From contig CM070904.1 in NCBI GenBank assembly GCA_036417435.1, positions 46,445,908 to 46,509,907 of the forward strand: a DNA stretch of 64,000 bases. Reading direction: 5' to 3'. This DNA comes from Inia geoffrensis. Lineage: Eukaryota > Chordata > Mammalia > Artiodactyla > Iniidae. The notes beneath the pieces were generated by a model that was not told the origin of the DNA, made no database searches, and saw only the letters and a list, made by a program, of their open reading frames with translations. Position 1 is the first letter of the stretch. Every line of letters begins with the position of its first letter. Position numbers and translations under genes: made by a program. Of this stretch, positions 47,740-59,174 are shown in pieces.

Positions 47740-48620
47740 TGCATTTGATGCAACTGAACATTCCTTCACTCTTGAAACTCCCTCTTCACTAAACTTCTGT
47801 ATTTCATTCTCCCAGTTTTTCTCCAAACTATTTCAATGCTCCTTCTCTGTCTCTTTGCTAACTCTTCCTCATTATCCAACCCCCTAAATGTTAAAATGTC
47901 CTGTACTCAGTCTTCAGATTTCTACCTTTCTGGTCCTAGCTATTGTCTTCTTAGTTTATTCCTAGGTGCTATTATTTAGTGCCATGATTTTAAATACTAT
48001 CTATATTCTTTTTTTTTTTTAATTTTTCATTTATTTTTGGCTGCGTTAGGTCTTCGTTGTGGTGCGCGGGCTTCTCATTTTGGTGGCTTCTCTTGTTGTG
48101 GAGCATGGGCTCTAGGCGTGCGGGCTTCAGTAGCTGTGGCTCACAGGCTCTAGAGCACAGGCTCAGTAGTTGGGGAGCACAGGCTTAGTTGCTCCGTGGC
48201 ACGTGGGATCTTCCTAGACCAGGGATCAAACCCGTGTCCCCTGCATTGGCAGGCGGATTCTTAACCACTATTTATATTCTATTTAGACCTCAAGACCAAA
48301 ATTTTTTGTTTTTTAACACTAAAACTGTAAATGCAGTTGCCTACCTATCATCTCCAGTTGAATGTTTCAAGAGACATCAAAATGAGTATGTTCAAAACTA
48401 AGCTCTTATTTACTCCCCACTTACCCACCCCAAACTGCTTCTCTCCTATTTTCATTTATCTCATTTAATGGCATCATCATTCATCTCTCTGTTCAAGATA
48501 ATAAATTAAGAATTACCCCCAGTTCCACTCTTTCTCTCATATTCCCTACCCCAAACCACATCCAATTAATCAGCAATAAGCAGAGCCTGCAAAATTGACT
48601 TACCTCCAATAATCCTGTTT
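47740..48620 (+). mobile_element. L2 LINE, interrupted by a SINE
   Basis: L2 ORF2-region phrases in sense order: 'gatttctacctttctggtcc', 'gccatgattttaaatactat', then after the SINE 'tgcctacctatcatctccag', 'aatgagtatgttcaaaacta', 'atttaatggcatcatcattc' and 'cacatccaattaatcagcaa'. The SINE at 48010-48266 splits the word corresponding to 'ttaaataccatctatat' in the consensus. A further L2 piece at 49255 probably belongs to the same copy. Confidence 0.7.
48010..48266 (-). repeat. CHR-type SINE, long form, 5'-truncated
   Basis: T run, 'ggctgcgttaggtcttcgtt' and the long-form complement lead to 'gcggattcttaaccac', where the copy stops. The head beyond that (complement of gggacttccctggtggcgcag) is missing, so the A-box part of the promoter is absent. 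Near-perfect duplications ACTATCTATATTCT (47996-48009) and ACTATTTATATTCT (48267-48280) show the truncation happened at insertion. Confidence 0.9.
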
Positions 48621-49254
48621 ACTTTTCTCAATGATGGCTCTTGAAAAGTTATCTTTTTTTTTTTCATACTAATGGCTCTTTTTATTTTTTGTTTCTTGGT
48701 ATAATGAATTTCCCTCAAAATATCTGCTAAATGAATACACTACAATATGTGACATTTAGATGACATCACAATTTTAGATAAACCACGCTTACTAATTCAC
48801 TTTCTAGTTTCAAGTTAGAGAAAAATCATACAAAATATATGGAGCAATGTTGATTTGAAAATTTTTGAATGAACTCAAGAAGGTTGAAGAAGTAGCAACT
48901 TGTAGAACATTCCAGTCGGTTTGTTGGCCCTAAAATTGTTTTTTTTTTTGCTGTAATTTATCATTAAGTATGCTCTGACAGCAAGAAAACTGTAAGTTTC
49001 ATAAACATTGAAAATATTGGTGATGTAAAAGATATAGAAAAAAAGGAAATTTAACAAATATACTTTTTATATTTTATGTACTTATTTTTCAAATTGTTGT
49101 TACTACTTACATAAACCCATTTTAAAAATCTATTCATGCATTTTTATATTTATAAATGTTGATTGGGTATCTTGAGCTTTTATTTAACTGATTTTCTCTT
49201 AGCAAGAATGAATTAGACATTAAGCAAGGGGTAAATGTGTATCAAAATATCCCA
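48621..49254. other. unassigned interruption between two L2 pieces
   Basis: About 630 bp separates the two L2 parts and matches no repeat I can name. It begins near 'atggctcttgaaaagttatc' and has a near repeat 'aatggctctttttatttttt' at 48671. A 60-codon minus-strand frame (48875-49057) is low-complexity. It may be an insertion. Confidence 0.4.
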
Positions 49255-49670
49255 AATTTAATCACTTTTTACCACCTCTACCACTATTACTGCAGAGTCC
49301 TCTAACTCATCTCCCTGATTCTAATTTTTACATGATAGTCATTCTCCAAAGAGTAGCCAGAGTGACTTTCTTAAGACTTAAATCATACAATTCTCCAACT
49401 AAAACATTCCAAATGATTTTCTATTATACTTTAAATTAATTCAGTCTTTTTCCATGATTTGTCAGGCCCTCTAATTACTCTGCTTTTGTTTGCTTAAATA
49501 GCATTTTGGATATGAGGAATCATTATTACATTGTTTAGTGGCTATCTTTACCCTGAACTGAATGGTCCATGAGAGTACTGACCTTGTTTGCCTTTTTACT
49601 ACTGAATACCTAGAACCTAGAACAATGGTAGGCATATAATAAACACTCAACAAATATTTGATTATTGAAA
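49255..49670 (+). mobile_element. L2 LINE 3' end
   Basis: Sense L2 motifs: 'caaagagtagccagagtgac', 'gaatggtccatgagagtact' and the terminus 'acaatggtaggcatataata' followed by 'aacactcaacaaatatttga'. It is probably the end of the copy starting at 47740. Confidence 0.7.
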
Positions 49671-49855
49671 GAACAAATAATATAAAAGCTGACTGTGGGC
49701 TATAGAGTCAGGGAAGGCTTTCTGGAGATTTGTGACTTCTCTTGGATCTAAAAAATAAGATAAGTTTAGGGGAAGAGAAGCTAGAAACGTATTTCAAACA
49801 AATGACACTTTATGGGTTCATTTTGAGCAACCTGGCAGTGATGAAAGGTTGGAGT

Positions 49856-49894
49856 GAAATGCTGGATCCAGCATTATACGAAATGCTGGATCCA
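49856..49894 (+). repeat. 24-bp tandem duplication with palindrome
   Basis: GAAATGCTGGATCCA occurs at 49856-49870 and 49880-49894, period 24. The unit also contains the palindrome ATGCTGGATCCAGCAT (49859-49874). Confidence 0.9.
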
Positions 49895-50479
49895 CAGTTA
49901 TATACTGTGGCACTTTTTTGACACTCAAAACAAATAACCATCTGAAAACATATTGCATAAATTGATAGAGAACACTAGTTACTTCTAAGCATTTAAATTT
50001 TAAGCTGTTTTTCTAAAACTAGGGTATTAAAATTGAATAATTTTGTTTACTTTAGATTCATTTCCTAAACACTTAGAGAACTTTTTGTTTTAGTCTCTGC
50101 TGATGTAATGACAAGCTTAGAGTCAAAATGAGATTTCTTTTTAAAATAGAATGCTCAGGAAATTAAGTGCTGAGTCAGGGGAAATTTTTTTAATTTATCT
50201 TTCTACTTCAGTTAATTTCATATTAGAATTTTAAGGGATAGAAACTGAGCAATGAAGTCCATATTCATCTTACTTGGGAAATCAAGTAATCTTAGCCTCT
50301 ATTTATACCTTGATGGTTCTCCTAAAGGAAGTACAATGTAGGAGGAAAAATGAGTGTCGATTACCCCAGTGGTGTCTCCAACACTGTGGTAGGTACCATG
50401 GTGTTACCCCAAGCAAACAATATCCCCTTCTTGTCTAGATGCTTACAGTAGCATGAAACATTCATAATATAAATTATTA

Positions 50480-50735
50480 GAGTGGCATTATTAATAATAA
50501 TCATCAGAGCTATGATTTATTCAGTGTGTATTATGTATCAGGTGTTTTGCATACCTAATAGTATTTGAATCCCACAAAAACTTTTTAAGAGAGTTGGTAT
50601 CTCCATTTTAAAGATAAGGAAGCTTAGGTTAAGTGGGTAAGTGCCCAAATTTATAATGCTGTTTGGTTGGTGGGTTATGATTTGTAGGCAGATTTGGGTA
50701 GTGCAAAATCTGTGTTATTTTTACTATGCCATGCT
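50480..50735 (-). repeat. MIR SINE, antisense
   Basis: Reverse MIR order: 'tgtgtattatgtatcaggtg', 'ctccattttaaagataagga', 'gcttaggttaagtgggtaag', 'gtaggcagatttgggtagtg' and 'actatgccatgctat'. The last is the complement of the tRNA-like head. Confidence 0.75.
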
Positions 50736-51198
50736 ATAATTTCTAATCCTGTTAGGTGTCAGCAGTTAAGTGATACTGGACTTCATTCATGAGGCCCTAT
50801 AGTCTGAAAGGGTCTAGAAGGATCCTGCTTTGTTTGATATCTAAAACTATGCCATCTGTGGAAAACCTGTTGCTTTTTCACTATATACATATATCCTTAT
50901 GTAGAGATGTTATAAAATATGTGAGGAAGAAAACATTTTTGCCTTAGTTTTTGTCATATTATAGGTACTTTTTCTATTTCACTTCTTCTGTCTTCTCTGG
51001 ACCCTATGTCTCCCTTCTGCCCTTAGATTCCCGATTTCTTCTTAGAATCATGCTGTCCATTATGATAGAAACTAGTTACAGATGGTTATTTAGCACTTGA
51101 AATGTGGCTAGTTTAAACTGAGTGTAAAATAAACACCAGTTTTTGAAGACAGTACAAATAAAAAAGTTATAAAATATCTCCTTAATATTTTTACATTG

Positions 51199-51256
51199 AT
51201 TATATGCTAAAATTATAAATTATAATTTTAGCATATAATTATAATTATATGCTAAA
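51199..51256. repeat. two overlapping perfect AT palindromes
   Basis: A 41-nt palindrome (51199-51239; 20-bp arms, single central base at 51219) overlaps a 30-nt perfect palindrome without loop (51227-51256, centre between 51241 and 51242). They share the arm containing tttagcatataatt, so three copies of the ATATGCTAAA word alternate in direction. Confidence 0.95.
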
Positions 51257-51374
51257 TTAATTATAAATTATAAAATTTTGTCATAGTGGGATAAATAAAA
51301 TAAAATATTATTTTAATATAATCACTCATTTCATTTTACTCATCTAGTATGGCTACCAGAAAATTTAAAATTAT

Positions 51375-51880
51375 TTGTGTGGCAAATTATTTCTAGCGGA
51401 TGGCACAGCTTTAGGCCATCTCCTCTTCTCACAAGACTACTTTGACATTCTTATCCACTCATATGATTTAACTTTAATCAATATGGTCCTTAATTTTTTT
51501 ATCTTTGGCTTTGGTCTCTCTCCCAATATTGTTCCTAGTTCCAATTGTCACTTGATAACCTCTTCCATGATGTCCCATCAGAAGTTCAAACTGAATATGT
51601 CTCATGTTAAACCTATAATCTCCCCGCAGAATCCCCATTCTCTTTCCAACTTCAGTTAAGCTATCTCTGTTCTTCAAATCACTTAAGTAAGTGAGCTTGC
51701 TATCTCCAAGGACTCCTGTCCATACAACCAATCAACTGTCATTGTTAGGGGCATCCATTTCCTTCTCTCTGTGTTCACTTATTGTCATAGTTACTCATTT
51801 GGATATCCATTAAGTCTTGTCTAGACTATGGCAAAGGGGTCTTATTTACTTTCATACCCCTATTTCTCTTACCTCTTTAT
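51375..51880 (+). mobile_element. L2 LINE ORF2 fragment
   Basis: A 94-codon frame is open at 51375-51659. Its second half (MMSHQKFKLNMSHVKPIISP) resembles the conserved L2 segment after the reverse-transcriptase palm, where the family has a KLNMSKTE-type motif. The DNA then gives 'tggatatccattaagtcttg', matching the usual next block. No complete domain is left. Confidence 0.65.
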
Positions 51881-52154
51881 TTTGCATATTTAATATTTAT
51901 TTTATGTCTTCATGGTGATGGTTGGGTTCAAGTTAATTAATACAAGTAAGAATTTCTATGATCTAGTTATATTCTATTTAGAGTTTTAAAAGTGATTTTG
52001 CATAATTGTTTTATGTGATTATTCTAGCAAGCTAGTGGTAAAAGCAGAAGATTTAGTAGAAGACAGGGAAGCTTGGAGAAATAGAAGTGTTTGAGGACAT
52101 GCTGAGAACATATTTCTTCTGAATTCTGGTCTAGAAGTTTTTTATTTCTTGTGG
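51881..52154. other. unassigned AT-rich stretch
   Basis: Short AT-rich sequence between the L2 piece and the L1 insertion, with nothing recognised. Confidence 0.5.
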
Positions 52155-52751
52155 AGATAGTGAAGATTTTTTTTTTAATTTGGAGTATAGTTGCTTTACA
52201 ATGTTGTATTAGTTTCTGTACAGCAAAGTGAATCAGTTATATGTATACATATATCCACTCTTTTTTAAATTTCCTTCCCATTTAGGTCACCACAGATCAC
52301 TGAGTAGAGTTCCCTGTGCTATACAGTACGTTCTCATTAGTTGTCTATTATACATAGTAGTGTATATATGTCAATCCCAATCTCCCAATTTGTCCCACCC
52401 CTCCCTTCCTCCTTTGGTAACCATAAGTTTGTTCTCTACATCTGTGACTTGATTTCTCCTTTGCAAATAAGTTCATCTGTACCATTTTTCTAGATTCCAC
52501 ATATAAGCAATATTATACGATATTTGTTTTTTCTCCTTCTGACTTACTTCACTCTATATGACAGTCTCTAGGTTATCCATGTCTCTGTAAATGGCACAAT
52601 ATCGTTCCTTTTTATGGCTGAGTAATATTCCATTGTGTATATGTACCACATCTCCTTTACCAATTCCTCTTTGATGGACATTTAGGTTGCTTCCATGTCC
52701 TGTATACTGTAAATAGTGCTGCAGTGAACATCAAAAGGGGTGCATGCATCC

Positions 52752-52954
52752 TTTTTTTTTTGTGGTTCGCGGGCCTCTCACTGTTGTGGACTCTCCCGTT
52801 GCGGAGCAACAGGCTCCGGACGCGCAGTTTCAGCGGCCATGGCTCTCGGGCACAGCCGCCCCGCAGCATGTGGGATCCTCCCGGACCGGGGCATGAACCC
52901 GTGTCCCCTGCGTCAGCAGGCGGACTCTCAACCACTGCGCCACCAGGGAAGCCC
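52752..52954 (-). repeat. CHR-type SINE, short form, in L1
   Basis: T run then complement of the short body to caccagggaagccc. The host L1 word CATCCTTTT is duplicated at its ends (from 52747 and at 52955-52963). The short body carries its own changes, for example 'gtggactctcccgttgcgga' and 'gcgcagtttcagcggccatg'. Confidence 0.95.
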
Positions 52955-53025
52955 CATCCTTTTGCATTATGGTTTTCTCTGGATATATGCCCAGGAGTGG
53001 GATTTCTGGGTCATATGGTAGCTCT

Positions 53026-53035
<10 letters not shown>

Positions 53036-53056
<21 letters not shown>

Positions 53057-53247
53057 GCGGTATGCGGGCCTCTCACTGTTGTGGCCTCTCCCGTTGCGGA
53101 GCACAGGCTCCGGACGCGCAGGCTCAGCGGCCATGGCTCACGGGCCCAGCCGCTCCGCGGCATGTGGGATCTTCCCAGACCGGGGCACGAACCCGTATCC
53201 CCTGCATCGGCAGGCGGACTCTCAACCACTGCGCCACCAGGGAAGCC
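53036..53247 (-). repeat. CHR-type SINE, short form, in L1
   Basis: A T run, then a near-consensus short body, ending caccagggaagccc. The L1 word CTGTTTTTAGTTTTTT is duplicated on both sides (from 53024; 53248-53263), giving a 16-bp target-site duplication. A 177-codon frame runs through this SINE and its neighbour at 52724-53257 and is a repeat artefact. Confidence 0.97.
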
Positions 53248-53404
53248 CTGTTTTTAGTTTTTTAAGGACCCTCCATACTGTTCTCTATAGTGGCTGTAGC
53301 AATTTACATTCCCACCAACAGTGTAGAAGGGTTCCCTTTTCTCCACACCCTCGCCAGTATTTATTGTTTGTAGATTTTTTGATGGCCATTCTGACCGGTG
53401 TGAG

Positions 53405-53635
53405 AGATAGTAAAGATAATTAAGAGCACTGCCTGGGAAGTCAGAAAAAACAAAGTTCAATCTTGGGCTCCACCACTTGCTAGGTATTATGTATGTTATA
53501 TAGTACAAGTTACTTAATCTCTCTGAGCCCAAGTTTCCTTATCTATAAAATGAGGAGTTTCCTCATAAGATAAAAAAAGAATGTATATAAAGAACTTTGC
53601 CTAGTTTGTGTCACACAATATTGCTTTAGAAGGGT
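53405..53635 (+). repeat. MIR SINE beside the L1 insertion
   Basis: Sense MIR motifs in order: 'aattaagagcactgcctggg', 'tgggctccaccacttgctag', 'caagttacttaatctctctg', 'cccaagtttccttatctata' and 'gtgtcacacaatattgcttt'. The L1 duplication lies at the MIR head, so the L1 inserted at the 5' edge of this MIR. Confidence 0.85.
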
Positions 53636-56600
53636 TTAATGTAGCACGAATAGTAGTTACAGTAGTAATTGTTTTAACAGGTTGTCTTGAATCAAATGAT
53701 GACCATTCTCCCCTTCATTATGATATAAAAATCATGCCAGGATAATTTTGATTTATTTCAATTCTAAGTATTATGATAGGATTTGGAACTCATCAAAAGC
53801 AATTTCTTGCTATTAGTTTCATTTCCTCAATACAGCTGTGTGGAGGAGAAGGAAGAAGACTCACTCTTTTCTTGTTTGTTTACCAATTTTTGGTTGATAT
53901 GGAAATTTTCCTCTGAGCAGCTCAAGATGTGTCCTAACCAAAAATACCCTTAATTTTGAAGAATTCATATTCATCACACAGCAGTTTAAAAAGTGAAAGG
54001 CAGCCATTGACTCTTGGACTTAAAATTAAAATGAAGCAAAGAAGAACTACAGAAACCAGGAGAGAGAAAAAAAAAGTAGAATTCTTTTCACCCACTTTTA
54101 TATTATACCTGATTTTTGCCTAGGGTTAGAAAGTATTAATGTAGATTATTCATGAGGCATGGGGGTCCTAGCAAAATGATTCTGAGGAAAAAAGTAAGAT
54201 GTTGGGATGTCCAAGGTGCTTATCCAGTTAGCAAAGTCTGTTTCTGTTTTTATTCTGTTTTGTTTTCCCCCTGAGGAAACCTGCTCAGGATTCCATGTAT
54301 GGAGGTTGACTGAATACACCAATCTCAGCCCTAATCCTGAAACCACTTGGTATTAGGATATCCATTAAATGACAGCAGGGTGTGGCAGTGGGAAGTGACT
54401 GACAGAATGCTAGGGAGATAAGTGGCTGTGGTGCTGTCCTGGAGAATTAGCTGCATCCTACAGGCCAGAGGGCTTTAGGTTAGAAGTCTGGCTCTAAGAA
54501 AGTGGATTAACAAGTGGGCCATAGTTTCAGGGTGGGAAATCAGCTTGAAAGGAAAACCAGAGACTAGGCAGTATGGCAGATGGGTAGGGAGTATGTCTTG
54601 AGTCAGGGATGGGAGCAAGTTAAGATGCATTGGATGTTCTGACTTCCCCTGACCATCATGCACTGTACCCCAGGTCCATTTGGCAGCTTTTGATGTGGAG
54701 AAGTAGGAAAGAAGCATGAGAATCCAGTAACACTTGGGACTGAGAATCAGGACCATTCTAATATGGTGGCAAACCTGAACTTGTTGGAAATGCTCATAGT
54801 ACTGGCAGAATTAGAGGCAGAGGATTTCAGACAGGCAGCAAATATCTGTAATGTTCTTGGTACAATGCAGAGCAACAACACTGAAAAAATACAGTGTCTG
54901 ACTTTAAGGATCCTACAGTCAATTTGGCAGAAGGGACATGCAACTCAAATAGATAACAGAGAACAAAAGAAGCCAGGATATGATTATCTGCCAAAATATA
55001 ATAGGAACAGTAAAGGAGGTCAGAGCAGAGACAGGGAAATGGGAACTTGCTTAGCAATAGCAAAGAGCACAGCACAATATCCTACTCTTGGTAATTTCAG
55101 ATCATGTTGAAAAAATTGTACAAATAAATGAAATAATGTTAATCTCCAGTGAACCTCTTTCTAAAGCAGAAGTACAAATTCATTCTCTTGGTTTTGTTCT
55201 CCATTTTCAATCCTACCAGCCTGGATTTTAAAATAATAAGATATTGAAAATGATATTAATTTAATATGCAGCAGAAACTCTGCTCAACCCTCAAATCAGA
55301 GGAGCAAAACTCCTAGAGGTGATTGACACCTGGGATCACAGTCACGGATATTCCCAGATCAGTCAAGTTTTCTATGCAAATCAAGGGGGAAGGGAGAGAA
55401 AGTCTGAATCAGAGAGAACTTGTCCTATTTACAAGATGTTGAAGCTGTGCCCACCTCCACCTGATAGTTACCATGCATAGCTTGACCAGTTTTTCACATC
55501 CCATCATTTTTCGAGAGAAGACACACAGATATACATTTTTTTTAAAAAGTAAAAATTCTCATGTTTCAATTGGAAAGTGATTCAAAACACTCCAAAACAT
55601 TGTTCAGGCCCAACAACATATGTCTGTGGGTTGAATTTGGTTGGCAGTCTGCCGGTTTTCCACCTCTTCTTGAATTTATAGCTCTTCCTAAGAAAACAAG
55701 AGCAGGGTGTAATGATTAGAGAGAACTAGAATCCTCCAACTAAATTCTATACACACAATAAATCGTAATAAGTGTTTAGAGACTGACTAGCACATTGCTT
55801 TATGAAAAACCTCCATTTATCTGCAACTTTTTCATTTAGGTCCTTGTTTTGTTTGTCTGCCTTTCACGACTAGGCTCAGTTTCCTTACTTGGAAGAACAA
55901 ACTCTTCTGCTACCAACCCTCTTCAAGGCATTTTTTTAAACATTAAGATATGTCTCCAAAAGGTTAACTTTTCTAAATAATAGCAAGTATAGTAATCCTT
56001 AGTTTCCCTGATTTTCACAAAATCACAAGATGTTGGATACTGACCAGAACATCTACACTTTTAAAGGATGAATTGTTGTAGGGGAAATAAAAGAGAGTTT
56101 AGTATGTCTTACATGGTGATAATAATAGTAACAACAGTTTAAACATATGTGCACACATGTATACACACACATACATGTGTGAAATTCACAGTGCATAGAA
56201 TGAGGAAATGTAGCCCAAGTGTGGTTGTATAACCCATTTTATCATATGTGTTATTTATTAATAGATGATTATCTATAAGTTCCAGAAGTGGTCATGACAA
56301 TGGATATAAATGATATGGGAGGACAGATTGAAGAAGAATTACTGTTCAATAATTTTTTAATTAAAAAGGTAATCCTGATAGACATTTAAAAACTCTTAAC
56401 ATTTATGAATTCCTTTTTTACTTCAATGTGTACAAGCCAAAATCCTATAGTTTGCTTTATGAGGAGCCTAAATTAAGATAGAAATTTAGCTACATTATTT
56501 CAAATTACAGTAACAGTCAATTAACTGGAACCTAGTTCGATAATGCATATAACCATCTCCTCTACCTCCTACCTCCTGCGGAGAGGCCTCTGAACTCTAC

Positions 56601-57484
56601 TTTGAGGAAAGAGAAGCAAAACAGGACTTATTTAAGTGGGAACATATCCCCCAAACAAACCCTGGGTTGAGGTTCCTAATAATACAGCTGAAGTTCTTCA
56701 AGAGACTATAGCATCATAAAAGCCTTTAGTTAACCAGTCTAGAAAGGACACAATTTAAGATGTATGATATACAGAACATATTAAAGTATCTTCAAAGACT
56801 AGGATTGGAAAAACTCAGTCAGAAACTTTTAATTTAAATAATGTGGACTGCTAAATATTTTTTTTTGCTATTTTGACATTCTTGGCTTCATGAAAGAAAG
56901 CCTCACTTCCACAAAATTTCAGATTAAATTTGAAAACAACAATATTTTGTGGAATCTGTTTTGTTCTCACACTAAACACCCTTTGATATTTAACAAGCAA
57001 GAGAACAGTTTTCCAAGTGTTCAAATTGACATTGTTTTACTCACACTTACTATGTTCATGATATAAACATTAAAAAAACAAACAAACCAAAAAAAACAAC
57101 TTGCTGAAAGTTCTGCAATAGACCTAGATCGTTTGTGGTATGATACTACTGGGTTTTTCATTTATGTAAAATAATTCATTTTGCAGCAATAGTTAGGACT
57201 GGATGTATGTTCTGGGTAGCTAAACATCATATTTTAATTAATCTCAAATAGGATACTCATAGTATTACTTTCACGTACCTATGTATCTGTGTGTCAATTT
57301 TTATACTACCTACTTAGCTACCTGCTCACTTCTCTCCTCACTGTTCTCAACTGTGATCCACACCACTCCCCCAAACCACCAACATATTCCAAAGTGAGGT
57401 TTACTTCCAGAAAACTTAATTAGAGCAAAAATATTAACAAATATGAATCTAGTACCAATGGGCTTTAAAAATAAGACACTGTAG
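53636..57484. other. unassigned block
   Basis: Almost 3.9 kb without a repeat I can name with confidence. The 115-codon frame 54763-55110 (plus) has balanced composition but no domain I recognise. It overlaps an 82-codon frame on the other strand. Its DNA near 54907 ('ggatcctacagtcaatttgg') weakly recalls an old LINE. 54360-54760 is GC-richer. Confidence 0.4.
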
Positions 57485-57690
57485 GGCTTCCCTGGTGGCG
57501 CAGTGGTTGAGAGTCCGCCTGCCGATGCAGGGGACACGGGTTCGTGCCCTGATCCGGGAAGATCCCACATGCCGCGGAGCGGCTGGGCCCATGAGCCATG
57601 GCCACTGAGCCTGTGCGTCCGGAGCCTGTGCTCCACAACAGGTGAGGCCACAACAGTGACAGGCCCGCGTACTGCAAAAAAAAAAAAAAA
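57485..57690 (+). repeat. CHR-type SINE, short form, with TSD
   Basis: Starts gggcttccctggtggcgcag, B-box region ggttcgtgcc (57539-57548), short-form body, then an A18-19 tail. Perfect 12-bp duplications AAGACACTGTAG flank it at 57473-57484 and 57691-57702. Frames of 69-113 codons over it on both strands are artefacts. Confidence 0.97.
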
Positions 57691-57765
57691 AAGACACTGT
57701 AGTAATTGGTAACATTTTTAGGATAATGCAGATATGAAATAAAAAATAACTTTATATAATTCTAT

Positions 57766-57945
57766 AGACTTGTTTCTCATCAAAGTTCAGTGTGCATTTG
57801 AATCACCAAGGGTGATGGCCAGACATGTCCTTTCTCAGGCTCCTCCTCAGTCTTGCTGAATGGAAATATCTTGGGAAGGTGCAGTTAAATCTGCATGTTT
57901 ATGAAGCTACTCACACTGACCCTTGAGAATCATTGCTCTATAGCT
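57766..57945 (+). mobile_element. MER5-like hAT relic
   Basis: 'ttgtttctcatcaaagttca', 'gtgcatttgaatcaccaagg' at the left and 'gacccttgagaatcattgct' at the right are the diverged inverted ends of a MER5-type nonautonomous Charlie element. There is no coding capacity. Confidence 0.7.
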
Positions 57946-58808
57946 TTCTTCTTCCTCACTTCTAGAGATACCTTTTCACTTTCAACTGAAGTTGAGTTAT
58001 TTGTGACCCTAACTCCCAGGAGAAATCTTAGCTTAATGTAGGTGATATTTAACTAATTCCAGTGAAATGGAGTTCTCTGAGTTCAATAATAAATTATAAA
58101 AAGTGATTATGGCTTTTAGTCTGCACTTGTGATACACAAATCAAGTGTGTTGCCCCCTTATTTACAAGTCCCAGTGCCTTAGCAAGTCCTTCCTCATTAG
58201 GCATTTGTTTTGTCCCTGACCACAACTTCCTCTATTGGAAACCTGGTCATTCATTGCCTCATACTCTTGCTAGGATGAAAGTCCTACCTCTCTACTGAGA
58301 GTCTCCCATGTGGGTAACTGAGCCAGCTCTGAACAAATACCCAGTGTTCAAAACTCTGACAGTAACAAACCTCCTGGTTGATAACAATCTGCAAATCTGA
58401 ACTTCCGAGTATCGCTCCTCTCAGAATGGTTGTTTCTTCCCACCTCTTAGATAAATCTTTCTGTTCAACTTGGATACCCAGTTGCCAGTATTTACCAAGA
58501 CTGTAACCAGATATTTATGTAATTATTAGACAAAACTGTACCTACTGTCAATATTTGTGGATAGGAAAGCTCTCCAGTATCTGTTCACTTCAGATGGAGG
58601 GCCAGATCCTGGTCCTTTTTCACCTAGATAAATCACGAGAGATGACAAGTCCTTCTAATTAAAAAAAAAAAAAAATACACGCAACAGACACACACACACA
58701 CACACACAAACACATATATAAATTATTTATAAAGAAAGAATGTTATCCTGCCTCACGCCAAGCACAACAATTATTTCTAGAAGGCTCACAGTTCTAGAAA
58801 AAAGTTTA
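57946..58808. other. unassigned stretch with (CA)n
   Basis: No gene or named repeat apart from an A15 run near 58660 and a (CA)n tract at 58687-58708. Confidence 0.5.
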
Positions 58809-59162
58809 GGGACTTCCCTGATGGCGCAGTGGTTAAGAATCCGCCTGCCAATGCAGGGGACACGGGTTCGAGCCCTGGTCTGGGAAGATCCCACGTGCCA
58901 CGGAGTAACTAAGCCTGGGGGCCACAACTACTGAGCCTGCTTTCTAGAGCCTGCGGGCCACATTGAGCCCAAACACTGCACCTACTGAACCCTGGGCACC
59001 TAGAGCCCGTGCTCCGCAACAAGAGAAGCTACTGCAATGAGAAGACTGCACACTGCAACAAAGAGTAGCCCCCGCTTGCCACAACTAGAGAAAGCCCACG
59101 TACAGCAACAAAGACCCAATGCAGCCAAAAATAAATATAAAATAAATAAATAAATCTTTTTA
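58809..59162 (+). repeat. CHR-type SINE, long form, with TSD
   Basis: Starts ggacttccctgatggcgcag, has an intact B box GGTTCGAGCC at 58865-58874 and the longest body seen here in sense orientation, then an (AAAT)n tail. Duplications AAAAAAGTTTA flank it at 58798-58808 and 59163-59173. The host sequence continues as L1 on the right. Confidence 0.95.
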
Positions 59163-59174
59163 AAAAAAGTTTAA

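Larger units (their letters stand above)
52168..53404 (-). mobile_element. artiodactyl-type L1 3' end carrying two SINEs
   Basis: On the minus strand this is the end of ORF2 and 3' UTR of a cetartiodactyl L1. The plus strand reads 'tctgtacagcaaagtgaatc', 'agagttccctgtgctataca', 'ggtaaccataagtttgttct', 'catttaggttgcttccatgt', 'atgcccaggagtgggatttc' and 'ttcccaccaacagtgtagaa', ending at 'tgaccggtgtgag'. Target-site duplications AGATAGTGAAGAT (52155-52167) and AGATAGTAAAGAT (53405-53417) flank it, with one difference. Without the two SINEs it is about 0.8 kb, a 5'-truncated insertion. Confidence 0.9.

Noticed and set aside
52724..53257. 177-codon plus-strand open frame, the longest in the window
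   Set aside because: It runs through two short CHR SINEs and the L1 3' end between them; the same peptide words recur at every other short SINE in the window.
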